Positions 1-7,918 of a stretch of 64,000 nt of DNA are shown here, one piece after another. Below the pieces are notes generated by a model, which saw only the letters and a list, made by a program, of their open reading frames with translations, did no database searches and was not told where the DNA came from. Origin of the DNA: Aeolococcus sp050734155 (GTDB taxonomy: Bacteria > Chloroflexota > Dormibacteria > Aeolococcales > Aeolococcaceae). The stretch's first letter is position 1. Each line of letters begins with the position of its first letter. The translations under genes were made by a program, and so were the position numbers. The stretch is from assembly GCA_050734155.1 (NCBI GenBank), contig JBOHUD010000036.1, positions 24,130 through 88,129 on the forward strand. The letters are read 5' to 3'.

Positions 1-80
1 GCGACTCCCACACCGATGATGGCCAGGCCGACGGTGCAGAGCGCTCCGCCTGCGCGGCGCAGCCCGCGCTGTCCGGTCAC
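1..80 (-). CDS. N-terminus of a membrane protein, possibly VKOR family (partial, runs off left edge)
   Basis: Only the first 26 or so residues are present. A GTG start at 80 overlaps the TGA stop of the upstream thioredoxin-like gene in a GTGA junction, so translation is probably coupled. After a short basic stretch (TGQRGLRRAG) comes a hydrophobic segment (ALCTVGLAIIGVGVA) that looks like a first membrane helix. Vitamin K epoxide reductase homologues often begin this way and often follow periplasmic thioredoxin-fold partners, so a VKOR-type disulfide enzyme is the favoured guess. The catalytic CxxC would lie outside the window, so the family assignment rests on context alone. Confidence 0.45.
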   Translation of the reverse strand, partial: MTGQRGLRRAGGALCTVGLAIIGVGV

Positions 81-1033
81 CTGCCCGCGGCCGCCGGGAG
101 CCGCAGCTCGAGGGCGTGGATCGTCTCAGTCGAGCAGACCGATCCGGGCTGGTCGCCGGTCATCCGGCACAGCCCCGCGGTGATCCAGTTGGCGTTGCCC
201 AGGATGGCGCGCGCCTGGGGCGCGCTGGATGAGCCGACGGTGTCGGCAACCTGCTGCCAGCTCATGCCCGTAAGCACCTCAGGAGTGAAGCCGCTGCTGA
301 TCGACACATAGCGGCCGCCGAAGTCGAGGAAGGGAATGCCTCCCCGGGTGCTGGTGTACGGGGGCGCATCGTACGTTGAGAAGACCTGTTGCTGGGCAGG
401 CGTCAACGCCTGCAGCGGCTGCCGGTCGCGCGTCTCGGTCTCGACCGCAGCGAAGCTCAACTGGGAGCTGGTGAAACTGCTCCCGGCGAATGTGAACGTG
501 GAGGTGTCGGGGTAGACATCTGTCGACGACGAGGTCATGAGATGCAGTCCGGACCACTCTCCGAAGCGGCTGAGGGCAGCGATCAGGCTCCATCGCTCCG
601 CGGCACAGAAGGGGCAGTAGTCCGCACCGACGTAGAGCAGTTGGGGCTTGCCGCCCGGGCCGTTGAGCGGTGCTGCGCCAGGCAACACCTGGAGCGGGTC
701 GGTGAGGCCGCCGCCACCGACGGCGGCGAGGACGGTGGGGGAGGGGCGAGTGATGGCCGCCATGACGCTGTGCGGTACAGGTGCTTCCGCCCCTGACTGG
801 CCGCCGCCACCGGGGCCGCCTCTCGTCTGGGACAGGCCCGCGACGACGAAGATGACAACGATCACTGCGACCGCCGCGATGGAGGCGGCGATCAGCCACG
901 GACCCTGCCACCACGGCCGCTTTGGGGCAGCTCGAGAACGTGGCGCCGCTCGCTGCTTCCGCCGTGACCCGGCGGTTGGTGTGGGCTGACCTCGGGGCTG
1001 ATCTCTGCCCGAGCGAGTCGACCTTCGCGACAT
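77..1033 (-). CDS. Membrane-anchored thioredoxin-fold protein, DUF929 family
   Basis: 318 residues. The N-terminal 45 residues are basic and proline/arginine rich. One membrane helix follows (about 46-67), then a Gly-rich linker and an extracytoplasmic domain with a CPFC pair at Cys140/Cys143 inside the stretch LLYVGADYCPFCAAERW. This is the DUF929 arrangement, a thioredoxin-like fold with a vicinal CxxC. A thiol-disulfide exchange role outside the membrane is likely. The start is supported by GGAGG about 9 bases upstream of ATG. The next gene overlaps by 4 bases and may be a VKOR-like partner, which would make an oxidase/oxidoreductase pair. Family assignment is good; substrate unknown. Confidence 0.8.
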   Translation of the reverse strand: MSRRSTRSGRDQPRGQPTPTAGSRRKQRAAPRSRAAPKRPWWQGPWLIAASIAAVAVIVVIFVVAGLSQTRGGPGGGGQSGAEAPVPHSVMAAITRPSPTVLAAVGGGGLTDPLQVLPGAAPLNGPGGKPQLLYVGADYCPFCAAERWSLIAALSRFGEWSGLHLMTSSSTDVYPDTSTFTFAGSSFTSSQLSFAAVETETRDRQPLQALTPAQQQVFSTYDAPPYTSTRGGIPFLDFGGRYVSISSGFTPEVLTGMSWQQVADTVGSSSAPQARAILGNANWITAGLCRMTGDQPGSVCSTETIHALELRLPAAAGR

Positions 1034-1221
1034 TCACATCTCCTCCATCAGGGCTGCCGATTCACTCGCGCGAAGGGCGAGCGTTCTGGTCACGTTCAAT
1101 CCGCCTGTGTGTGCGCATGGGTCCTGACGACCGGTCGGGAGCGCGTTGACCGCGGTTGCTCTCCGACCAGCGGGTGCCGGGCCCAGCGATCAGCGGACCG
1201 CTGTGGGGGCCGGCGGCGGTC

Positions 1222-1959
1222 TCAGGGTACGAGCACAGGCGGGGGACGGCACCAGAGCGACGCCCCCAGCAGGGCCGGAGCGCCATGGATGCGCGCTGGT
1301 GGGACGGTGGGGAGGAGGGGGCGGCAGCGACGGGCGGCGAGCGCCACGAGCACGCCGCGCACCGCACGTTCGACGCGCTCGACATCGACCTCGTGCCGGC
1401 GCAGGACCGTCGCCACCGCGACGGCAATCGAAGCGAGTGCCACACCCACGCCCGCCTGGATGAGCGCAGCTGCCCAGTGGACGCCCGTGACGGCGGAGAG
1501 GCCGGGCAGGGGCAGTCCTGCCGCCCCACTCTCGAGGTTCTCCTGGATGAGGTAGAGGGCGATCTGTAGGACCGCCAACCCGCCGCCGAGCAGGACGAGG
1601 AGCCGTCCCCTGGAGAGCTGGCCCTGGCCTGACATCGTGGGCCGCCCGCGGGGAGGGGTGGCACCGGCGCGCCAGGCACGAGCCAGAAGACCCAACGCTC
1701 CCTCGGACCTGCGGCTGAGCCGGCGGCGGAAGTGCAGCACCGCCGCCGCCACCCCGGCCAGCAGCAGGGTCAGGGCCAGGCCGAGCGGGAGCATGTAGAG
1801 GTGCGCGGAGCCGGCGATCTCCTGCTCCAGGCCTGCGGCGCCCCAGACGCGGACGTACTCGATCGTGTGGCCCAGCCAGACGCCTGTGCAGGCGAGCAGC
1901 GCGATGCCGGGAAGAAGCCACGGCCGGCCCCGGGTCAGGTGCATCGCTGAATCATGCAC
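1222..1959 (-). CDS. Four-helix integral membrane protein of unknown function
   Basis: About 245 residues with GTG at 1959; an in-frame ATG at 1944 is an alternative start. Hydrophobic segments lie near residues 13-30, 48-70, 120-140 and 155-185, with an Arg-rich loop between the second and third. The C-terminal 60 residues are Arg/Pro rich and may be disordered. No recognisable catalytic motif. It starts 6 bases after the flavin reductase stop and is probably co-transcribed with it. The 188 bases between this gene and the DUF929 gene show nothing beyond a ribosome-binding site. I do not recognise the family. Confidence 0.6.
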   Translation of the reverse strand: MHDSAMHLTRGRPWLLPGIALLACTGVWLGHTIEYVRVWGAAGLEQEIAGSAHLYMLPLGLALTLLLAGVAAAVLHFRRRLSRRSEGALGLLARAWRAGATPPRGRPTMSGQGQLSRGRLLVLLGGGLAVLQIALYLIQENLESGAAGLPLPGLSAVTGVHWAAALIQAGVGVALASIAVAVATVLRRHEVDVERVERAVRGVLVALAARRCRPLLPTVPPARIHGAPALLGASLWCRPPPVLVP

Positions 1960-1965
1960 GCTGCG

Positions 1966-2598
1966 TCAGTACTCAGCACGAAAGGTGCGACCGACACGCG
2001 GCCCGGTGGAAAAGTAGTGCCGAAACACATAGAGGAGGGGATGCCAGCGCGAGGTGTCGACATGGCTGCTGCCGTCGATGACGATGGCGGGGTCGGCATG
2101 GACGCGAACCACCTCGACCTCGGCGATGTAGAAGCTGCCGCTCGACCCGCGATGTAGATTCCGAAGCTCCGCCTCCAGTTGGAGCTGGCACTCGAGGACG
2201 CGCGGCGGTGCGACCCGCTCCGATGGCACCGGCGTGAGTTGTGCCGCCTCGAACTTTCGCTGCTCGAAACGGAAGGTCTCCTGCTTGTGGTCGGGGATGG
2301 GGTCCCTGCCGGTCAGGGGCGCCAGGCGCTCCACCGCCTCCCACATGTCCGTGTCGGGAAGGTTTATGACGCACTGCCCCTGCCGCCGGATGTTGCCGAC
2401 AGTCTGTCCCGCCGCTCCAAGCCCGAGCACCACGTTCTGGCCGAGAGCCCACGACGAGGACATCGGCGCCAGGTTTGGCGATCCGTCGGGATTCAGAGAG
2501 GAGATCAGGGCCACCGGAGTGCCGTAGTAGAGGATCGACGGGGTGATGGGGATGCTGGCCGGTGCGCATTCACGGTTCGGAGATGCCTGAACTGTCAT
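1966..2598 (-). CDS. Flavin reductase-like FMN-binding split-barrel protein
   Basis: 210 residues with the split-barrel flavin reductase pattern: an N-terminal YYGTPVALISSLNPDGSPNLAP strand pair split by a turn, SSSWALG, then GQTVGNIRRQGQCVINLP, and later FYIAEVEVVRVH. The family binds FMN without a Rossmann fold and reduces flavin with NAD(P)H, or acts with a partner oxygenase. The partner is not evident here. It is divergent from an ArsR-type regulator with only 21 bases between the start codons, so the regulator very likely controls it. The downstream four-helix membrane gene probably belongs to the same transcript. Start ATG at 2598 is 9 bases from a TATATT -10 hexamer. Confidence 0.8.
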   Translation of the reverse strand: MTVQASPNRECAPASIPITPSILYYGTPVALISSLNPDGSPNLAPMSSSWALGQNVVLGLGAAGQTVGNIRRQGQCVINLPDTDMWEAVERLAPLTGRDPIPDHKQETFRFEQRKFEAAQLTPVPSERVAPPRVLECQLQLEAELRNLHRGSSGSFYIAEVEVVRVHADPAIVIDGSSHVDTSRWHPLLYVFRHYFSTGPRVGRTFRAEY

Positions 2599-2606
2599 AG
2601 GTGCGC

Positions 2607-2613
2607 TAATATA
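2607..2613. promoter_or_regulatory. Overlapping divergent -10 elements between flavin reductase and ArsR genes
   Basis: The 21-base intergenic region (2599-2619) is AT-rich against a very GC-rich background. On the plus strand TAATAT (2607-2612) lies 7 bases before the ArsR GTG. On the minus strand TATATT (complement of 2608-2613) lies 9 bases before the flavin reductase ATG. The two hexamers overlap almost completely, so the promoters face away from each other and their -35 regions fall inside the opposite gene. Both transcripts would be leaderless or nearly so. This is inference from spacing; no transcription start is known. Confidence 0.5.
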
Positions 2614-2619
2614 TCACGG

Positions 2620-3312
2620 GTGGATGAACTGTCGCTGACGCGGGTCGCCACGATGGCCGGCGTTCTGGCCGACCCGTTGCGGCTGGGCATCGTCGATGCG
2701 CTGGCGCGAGACGGGACCCAGACGGTGACCGAGCTCTCCGACCGGCTGGGAGCGGGACTGCCCGCCATATCCAACCATCTGAAGCGACTGCGCTCGATGG
2801 GGCTGGTGCGCGCCGCCAAATCGGGCCGCCTCGTCCACTACCAGCTGGCGGCACCGGCATATGCCGAGGCCCTGGACGCACTGCGCTCGGCGGCCGGAGT
2901 GGAGCCCGTGAGCGCAGTCACGACCTCGGCGATTGCGTCGGCGCGCACCTGCTACGACCACATCGCGGGCAGGCTCGGCGTCAGTATTTATGACCACCTG
3001 TTGCGTTCAGGCGGGGTCGAGGTGGCCGGCGACGATCGCCGCGCCACTCTGAGGCGCGGCCCCTCGGCTGCCGCCGTCTTCGCCGGCCTGGGGGTCGACA
3101 TCGACGACATCGAGAGCGGTCGCCGCCGTTGGGCGTATCGCTGCCGAGACTGGACCGAACGGCGCGATCATGTGGCGGGCGCGCTCGGAGCAACCCTGTG
3201 CCGGCGGCTGATCGAGCGCGGGTGGCTCGTGCGTCTCTCAGGCACCCGCGCCCTGGAGGTCACTGACCGGGGGAGTCGAGGATTCATGGGCTTGAGGATC
3301 GCGACCGACTGA
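2620..3312 (+). CDS. ArsR/SmtB-family transcriptional regulator with C-terminal sensor region
   Basis: 230 residues from GTG at 2620. An open frame extends further upstream, but it would run antisense through the reductase gene and across its promoter. Residues 10-90 form a winged helix-turn-helix (ADPLRLGIVDAL, TVTELSDRLGAGLPAISNHLKRL, GRLVHYQLA). The C-terminal half contains ARTCYDHIAGRLGV and RCRDWTERRDHVAGALGATL, a pattern found in a group of ArsR-type proteins that carry a second helical domain. There is no obvious CxC metal site in the HTH. Divergent placement suggests repression of the flavin reductase and of itself. The effector is unknown. Confidence 0.8.
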   Translation: MDELSLTRVATMAGVLADPLRLGIVDALARDGTQTVTELSDRLGAGLPAISNHLKRLRSMGLVRAAKSGRLVHYQLAAPAYAEALDALRSAAGVEPVSAVTTSAIASARTCYDHIAGRLGVSIYDHLLRSGGVEVAGDDRRATLRRGPSAAAVFAGLGVDIDDIESGRRRWAYRCRDWTERRDHVAGALGATLCRRLIERGWLVRLSGTRALEVTDRGSRGFMGLRIATD

Positions 3313-3374
3313 CAACACATCTCCGGCCGGCTCGACACATCCACGGCGGGTCACGCGCACCGAGCAGGGTTGCA

Positions 3375-4574
3375 TCACCGTTGGCGCAGCTCACGGAAGA
3401 AGGCGCGGATGTCCTCGGCGAGGAGCTGTGGCTCCTCGAGGGCGGCGAAGTGGCCCCCCCGCGGCATCTCCGTCCAGCGCTGCACGTTGTAGCTTCGCTC
3501 GGCAAACTCGCGCGGTGGCCGCTCGAGATCGCGGGGAAAGACGGCAATGCCGCATGGAACGGTGATGGGAACCCAGGGGCGAGGGTTGGGGTTGTTCCGC
3601 GAGTCCCAGTAGGGCCGGAACGACGAGCCGATGGTTTCCGTCGCCCAGTAGATGGTGATGTTGGTCAGGAGCTCATCCTTGCTGAAGACACTCTCCACGT
3701 CTCCGTCGCAGTCGGACCAGGCGCGGTACTTCTCGACGATCCACGCGGCCAGCCCTGCAGGCGAGTCGCTGAGGGAGTACGCCAGAGTCTGCGGGCGGGT
3801 GGCCTGGAGGTGGCCGTAGGCGCCCTCGTCACGCTCCCATCGCTCTTGCTGCTCGAGGTGGTGACGCTCGGCCTCCGTCGGTGGGTGATCCTTGGGGCCG
3901 ATCGAGCCATACACGTTGGTCACGTGGATGCCCGTCACGACGCCGGCATGGTATTGGCCGAGACGGGCCGACACACCACCGCCGATGTCGCCGCCATGGG
4001 CGCCGAAGCGCTCGTAGCCGAGGCGGCGCATGAGCTGCGCCCACAGATCGGCGACGCGTGCCGAAACGAATCGCTCAATGGGACGATTGGAGAAGCCAAA
4101 GCCCGGCATCGACGGCACGACGACGTCGAACGCGTCGGCTGGGTCGCCGCCGTGTGCCGCCGGGTTGGTGAGGAGTGGGACGAGTTTCGTCAGCTCGAAG
4201 AACGTGCTCGGCCAGCCGTGAGTCAGCACCAGCGGAAACGGCGCGGGTCCCTTACCGCGGACGTGGATGAAATGGATCCCCAGTCCTTCGATGTCGGTTC
4301 GGAAGTGAGCGAGCTCGTTGAGCCTCCGCTCCTCAGCACGCCAGTCGAACGTGTCGTGCCAGTACGCTACCAGCTCCCTGAGAAACCCACGCTGCGTCCC
4401 GTAGTCCCAACCGCTCTCTGGCACTTCATCCGGCCATCGCGTTTTGTGCAGACGCCCCCGGAGGTCAGCAAGCGTGGCCTCCGGAATTGCGATGGAGAAC
4501 GGCTGCACAGACGGATGCTGCGGCACCACCGACGGATTCAAAACCGCCTCGCCTCGCCCCTCGTGCGTTTCCAC
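3375..4574 (-). CDS. Epoxide hydrolase, alpha/beta-hydrolase with EHN-type N-terminus
   Basis: About 399 residues from GTG at 4574; that codon is chosen because TACTCT lies 6 bases upstream, matching the leaderless pattern seen elsewhere, and a GGAGG abuts it. An N-terminal epoxide hydrolase region (PFSIAIPEATLADLRGRL, TRWPDEVP) precedes the hydrolase core. The oxyanion-hole HGWP, nucleophile Asp in GAHGGDIGGG and catalytic His in GGHFAALEEP are all visible. Enzymes of this type open epoxides with water through an ester intermediate. The length is normal for the family. The gene converges on the ArsR gene with a 62-base gap and no clear terminator. Substrate cannot be inferred. Confidence 0.85.
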   Translation of the reverse strand: METHEGRGEAVLNPSVVPQHPSVQPFSIAIPEATLADLRGRLHKTRWPDEVPESGWDYGTQRGFLRELVAYWHDTFDWRAEERRLNELAHFRTDIEGLGIHFIHVRGKGPAPFPLVLTHGWPSTFFELTKLVPLLTNPAAHGGDPADAFDVVVPSMPGFGFSNRPIERFVSARVADLWAQLMRRLGYERFGAHGGDIGGGVSARLGQYHAGVVTGIHVTNVYGSIGPKDHPPTEAERHHLEQQERWERDEGAYGHLQATRPQTLAYSLSDSPAGLAAWIVEKYRAWSDCDGDVESVFSKDELLTNITIYWATETIGSSFRPYWDSRNNPNPRPWVPITVPCGIAVFPRDLERPPREFAERSYNVQRWTEMPRGGHFAALEEPQLLAEDIRAFFRELRQR

Positions 4575-4700
4575 CCTCCGAGAGTAGCCACTGGTGACGA
4601 CCGCCGCCTGATGCGCCACGGCCGGTCGAGCCGGGCGGGTAGCGGCAGCCACCCGAGGCGTGAAACGCGACAGTGGGAGACCAGGCCTGCGCTCGCGGAT

Positions 4701-5102
4701 CTACACGCCCACCTTTCGCTTGCCGGTTCGAGATGGTCCTGCGGCTGGCGGTGAGCTGGGCCGGTCGGCTGAGGTAGGTGGCTTGGCCGTCGTCCGTCCC
4801 CGGGTGCTCGTCGCGTGCGTTCCAGTTGTCCGTCGAGGTACACCGTGGCGCGCCTGCAGATGCTCAACGTCGTGCTCCAGGAGTTGCTTGATCAGTGTTT
4901 GGTACGCCACCCCATACTGGCGCGCCAAGCTACGGATCGCCGACAGAAGCTCCGCGGGGAAACGGATGGAGATCGCTTGCTGGCGCTCACGGTGGTCGGT
5001 AGGGACGGTCGCAAAGTGACGGTCGAGCTCTTCAGAAGTCATGCCCTCGTACGGGTCGGGAAAGCGGGTACTCCTCATTTCAGGCTCTTCCATCCCTGGC
5101 AT
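4701..5102 (-). CDS. CopG-type antitoxin-like protein, orphan
   Basis: 133 residues. The first half (YEGMTSEELDRHF, then QAISIRFPAELLSAIRSLARQYG, TLIKQLLEHDV) resembles CopG-family antitoxins in which a short ribbon-helix-helix follows an acidic arm. The second half is a Thr/Pro/Ser-rich tail ending in basic residues and is probably disordered. No BrnT- or HicA-like toxin gene lies on either side; neighbours are an epoxide hydrolase and a methyltransferase. It starts 22 bases after the methyltransferase stop and may share its transcript. It could be a remnant antitoxin or a stand-alone DNA-binding protein. Confidence 0.55.
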   Translation of the reverse strand: MPGMEEPEMRSTRFPDPYEGMTSEELDRHFATVPTDHRERQQAISIRFPAELLSAIRSLARQYGVAYQTLIKQLLEHDVEHLQARHGVPRRTTGTHATSTRGRTTAKPPTSADRPSSPPAAGPSRTGKRKVGV

Positions 5103-5123
5103 TCTCCACCACGTACAGCACCT

Positions 5124-5765
5124 TCAAGGCCGCAACGCGTTTCCCAGGATGTGCGGCGAGGTCGGCAGCGCGAATCGCGACTCCGGAAAGCAGAAGTGCT
5201 CGAGCTGCTGGATGGTGAAGCCGGCGCCGACAATCGCTGCGGCCGTGTCGCGGCTGGGGTGACAGCCACCGCCGAAAGCGGGCCAGACGGTGACGTCGAG
5301 CAGACGTTGAACCCGGTACAGCCCCCAGGTGCGTGCTCGGACATGCTCGAGGAATCGCAGCTGGCCACCGGGCCTGAGGACGCGGAAGATCTCACCCAGT
5401 GCACCGGGCTGATCACCGACCGAGCACAGCACCAGCGAGGCGACCGCGGCATCGAAGCTCGCATCGTCGGCGGGCAGCTGCGCGGCGACACCATCGACCA
5501 CGTCCACTGGCGTCGACGCCTGCCGCGCCGCTCGTCGAGCGATGGCACGGAGATGTGGCTCGGGTTCCACCGCGAGCACGCGGGCGACCTCCGGCGGGTA
5601 GTGCCCGAAGTTCAGGCCGTTGCCGGCCCCCACCTCGATCACCCGTCCGCTCAGACCGGCGAGCAGCTGGCGACGCCGATCGGCAATTCCGCCGCGGTCC
5701 ATCGATGGACTGACCCTGGCGTAGAAACGCGCGAAGACCGGGTGACTGACGGTGTTCTTGGGCAT
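5124..5765 (-). CDS. Class I SAM-dependent methyltransferase (METTL7-like)
   Basis: 213 residues from ATG at 5765; the frame continues upstream to 5843 but the conserved region begins at PKNTVSHPVFARFYAR. Motif I is VIEVGAGNGLNFGHYP, followed by an acidic residue in VLAVEPEPHLRAIA. The post-motif region SFDAAVASLVLCSVGDQPGALGEIFRVLRPGG is typical of small-molecule methyltransferases of the UbiE/METTL7 type. Thiol or lipid substrates are known for relatives; here the substrate is unknown. It is divergent from the vapBC pair with about 100 bases between. Confidence 0.8.
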   Translation of the reverse strand: MPKNTVSHPVFARFYARVSPSMDRGGIADRRRQLLAGLSGRVIEVGAGNGLNFGHYPPEVARVLAVEPEPHLRAIARRAARQASTPVDVVDGVAAQLPADDASFDAAVASLVLCSVGDQPGALGEIFRVLRPGGQLRFLEHVRARTWGLYRVQRLLDVTVWPAFGGGCHPSRDTAAAIVGAGFTIQQLEHFCFPESRFALPTSPHILGNALRP

Positions 5766-5860
5766 CTGTCCTGGTGCGCCGGTTGTGCGGATCGCGCTGA
5801 CCTCGGAATGCCGACCATGGTAAGACCAGCCCACCGGCCACATTGTTCTTTGTGATGCGC

Positions 5861-5866
5861 TATGCT
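5861..5866 (+). promoter_or_regulatory. Candidate leaderless -10 element for vapBC
   Basis: TATGCT lies 6 bases before the GTG start of the antitoxin gene, and no Shine-Dalgarno sequence is present. The position fits a transcript starting at or next to the start codon. Confidence 0.4.
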
Positions 5867-5872
5867 TGATGC

Positions 5873-6124
5873 GTGAAGCGGACCACGATCATGCTGCCCG
5901 AGGATGTCGACACGCGACTGCGACTCGAGGCGAGGCGTCGCCGGGTCTCGATCGCTGACGTCGTCCGCGTTGCCGTCGAGCAGCATCTACCCAGGCCGCC
6001 GGCGTCGCATCGGCTGGGATTCTTCTCGGTTGGCCAGGGTCGACCCGCAGATGCCTCCGACCGGGTGGACGAGCTCGTCGGGGGAGCGGTGGCGCGCCGC
6101 CGTCGCGTGCGGCGCTCAGCCTAG
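5873..6124 (+). CDS. Ribbon-helix-helix antitoxin, VapB type
   Basis: 83 residues from GTG at 5873. The N-terminus KRTTIMLPEDVDTRLRLEARRR followed by VSIADVVRVAVEQHL is a standard RHH DNA-binding domain (beta strand, two helices). The C-terminus (DRVDELVGGAVARRRR) is the part expected to wrap the toxin. The stop codon abuts the GTG of the PIN-domain toxin, giving a two-gene operon. The antitoxin normally neutralises the toxin and represses its own promoter as a complex. Confidence 0.85.
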   Translation: MKRTTIMLPEDVDTRLRLEARRRRVSIADVVRVAVEQHLPRPPASHRLGFFSVGQGRPADASDRVDELVGGAVARRRRVRRSA

Positions 6125-6535
6125 GTGCTCATCGTCGACGCCGGTCCGCTCTACGCTGCGGCGGCCAGCGGTGACCGCAACCACCTTCGCAGCGTCGAGC
6201 TGCTCAGCAGTGCCGAGCGGCCACTCCTGGTGCCTGCCCTGGTGGTCACCGAGGTGTGCTACCTGCTCTCGGACCGCATCGGAGCGCATGCGGAGCTTGC
6301 CTTCGCACGCTCGATCGCCTCTGGGGAGCTGTTCGTCGAGCCGGTGCTCGATTCCGAGTGGGAGCGCATCGCCCAGCTGGCCGAGGAGTACCTCGATCTC
6401 CCGCTCGGCGTCGTGGACGCCTCAGTGGTTGCGCTCACTGAACGGCATCGCGCCAGTTCGATCGCCACCTTTGATCATCGTCACTTCTCCGTCGTCCGCC
6501 CCGCGCACGTGGCGGCGTTGACGTTGCTTCCGTGA
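6125..6535 (+). CDS. PIN-domain ribonuclease toxin, VapC type
   Basis: 136 residues from GTG at 6125, directly after the antitoxin stop. The PIN acidic residues are visible: Asp in LIVDAGPLYAA, Glu in VVTEVCYLL, Asp in LGVVDASVVALTERH and Asp in SIATFDHRHF. All four positions are intact, so the enzyme is probably an active Mg-dependent RNase. VapC toxins cleave tRNA or rRNA and arrest growth when the antitoxin is lost. Targets cannot be told from sequence. Confidence 0.88.
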   Translation: MLIVDAGPLYAAAASGDRNHLRSVELLSSAERPLLVPALVVTEVCYLLSDRIGAHAELAFARSIASGELFVEPVLDSEWERIAQLAEEYLDLPLGVVDASVVALTERHRASSIATFDHRHFSVVRPAHVAALTLLP

Positions 6536-6587
6536 TGCGCTGCCGCATCCGTCAGGCCGGCCGGCGCTCGGCGCCTGCCTGAACGTC

Positions 6588-7157
6588 TCACTCGTCGAGC
6601 GGCGGCCGGTGGGCGATGAACGCCAGCCGGTCATCCACGCGCAGGGTGATCTTCACGAAGCCGAGGGTCTGCAGCCGGGCCAGGAAGGTGCCTGGTTCCA
6701 CCGGGTTGTAGGTGTCCCCCTCGTGGAACTCGTGGAGCCCGGTGCTGGGCAGGCTGTCCGAGCCGATCAGAACGCCTCCGGGGCGAAGGACGCGGAGGAT
6801 CTCAGCGAGCAGCCGATTCTGCAGCGCCACCGTCGGCACGTGGTGCAGCATGGTGAACGAACCGGCGGAGTCGAACGATGCGTCGTCGAAGTCCATGGCG
6901 GTCGCGTCCCGGTGCAGGACCTCGACGTTCGTCCCCGCAAAGCGGTCGATGAGCTTCCCTGCCACCGCCTCATCACTCTCGACCACCACCAGCCGATCGA
7001 CGCGCTGCAGCAACCAGGCGGTGGCGGCTCCCGGCCCGGGTCCCACCTCGAGCATGTCCCTGCCGAGATCGACGTCACGGGTCAGGAAGGGCAGGATGTC
7101 GCCCTGCAGGTGTTCGGCCCACTCGGGACTGGCGCACACGGCGTGGTTCTCGTTCAC
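6588..7157 (-). CDS. Class I SAM-dependent methyltransferase
   Basis: 189 residues from GTG at 7157. Motif I reads MLEVGPGPGAATAWLL, with acidic VVVESDEAVAGKL, then RDATAMDFDDASFDSAGSFTMLHHV and ILRVLRPGGVLIGSDS. This is the general UbiE/Methyltransf_11 layout. No C-terminal domain gives a substrate. It converges on vapC with a 52-base gap. The N-terminus is short for the family, and the gene follows a LysE-like remnant, so the start region may have been rearranged. Confidence 0.75.
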   Translation of the reverse strand: MNENHAVCASPEWAEHLQGDILPFLTRDVDLGRDMLEVGPGPGAATAWLLQRVDRLVVVESDEAVAGKLIDRFAGTNVEVLHRDATAMDFDDASFDSAGSFTMLHHVPTVALQNRLLAEILRVLRPGGVLIGSDSLPSTGLHEFHEGDTYNPVEPGTFLARLQTLGFVKITLRVDDRLAFIAHRPPLDE

Positions 7158-7175
7158 CCGGCAAGCCCAGCGAGA

Positions 7176-7247
7176 TCACCCAGCTCCCGGTGTGACGACG
7201 ACGATGAGCGCGGTCAGCAGGAACTGGATGCTCACGTGACCGATCAC
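7176..7247 (-). pseudogene. Stub of a LysE/RhtB-family exporter
   Basis: A 23-residue frame from GTG at 7247 reads VIGHVSIQFLLTALIVVVTPGAG and then stops. The first helix followed by a TPG turn is the signature start of LysE-type amino-acid exporters, which normally run about 200 residues. The rest of the gene is absent; a methyltransferase gene follows. The identification rests on one motif and its membrane-helix context. Confidence 0.4.
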
Positions 7248-7275
7248 CGCGTCGATGGTACCGGGCGGCGCCAGG

Positions 7276-7907
7276 TCATCGTCGTCGGTTGCGGCGAGCC
7301 GTCTCGCTGGTTTGCGCGAGCCTGAAGATCGTCACCAGGCCCACGCCCCCGACCAGGTTGCCGGCGGTGGCGATGCCCACCCACGCGGCCACGTCGAGCC
7401 AGGAGTGGCCGGTGTGGCTGAAGCCCACGAAGATGAGCGCGGCGCCCACCACCGCGTGCGATGTGTTGGCGGCGAACACGACGTACCCCGCTGCCCAGAT
7501 CACCAGTATCCTGCCGAGGACGTTGCGGACGGCGAGGATGAGCCAGGTCAGCACCGTCATGATCAGGCCGGCGATGATGGCTGACACGAAGACCGCCAGT
7601 GCAGGATGACGAAGACGAAGCCGATGGGAAAGACGGCGCCGGCCAGGGCCAGCGCTGCGTAGAGCCCAGCGTGCGGAGCGGCACCGAGCAGGGCTCCGAT
7701 GACCACCGCGGCGGCGAGACCACCGAGGGACACCTCGGCTCCCCCGATGATGGCGGTGATCACGATGTCCGCCGTGCTGCGCGCCAGCCTTCCCTCTCCC
7801 ACCGCGTGGCCGCGCTCGATGACGTCCTCAGGCTCCTCGGCGAGGACCTCGTCGACGGGAAGCCTGTCGTCCTCCCCTGCAGCCGGTCGGTTCCTGGTGC
7901 GGGCCAT
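7276..7907 (-). pseudogene. Formate/nitrite transporter family gene with internal deletion and frameshift
   Basis: From ATG at 7907 one frame encodes an acidic N-terminus and the first two helices of an FNT channel (STADIVITAIIGGAEVSLGG, then AGAVFPIGFVFVIL). It runs into unrelated sequence near 7590 and stops. A second frame starting around 7600 encodes the last part of the same family: LAVFVSAIIAGLIMTVLTW, YVVFAANTSHAVVGAAL, TAGNLVGGVGLVTIFRLAQ. The middle (about 80 residues expected, including the RSELFTEN loop) is missing, so a sequencing slip alone cannot explain it. The channel would not fold. The 11-base distance to the DUF5996 gene suggests it was once in that operon. Confidence 0.7.
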
Positions 7908-7918
7908 GGCGCGTGATC

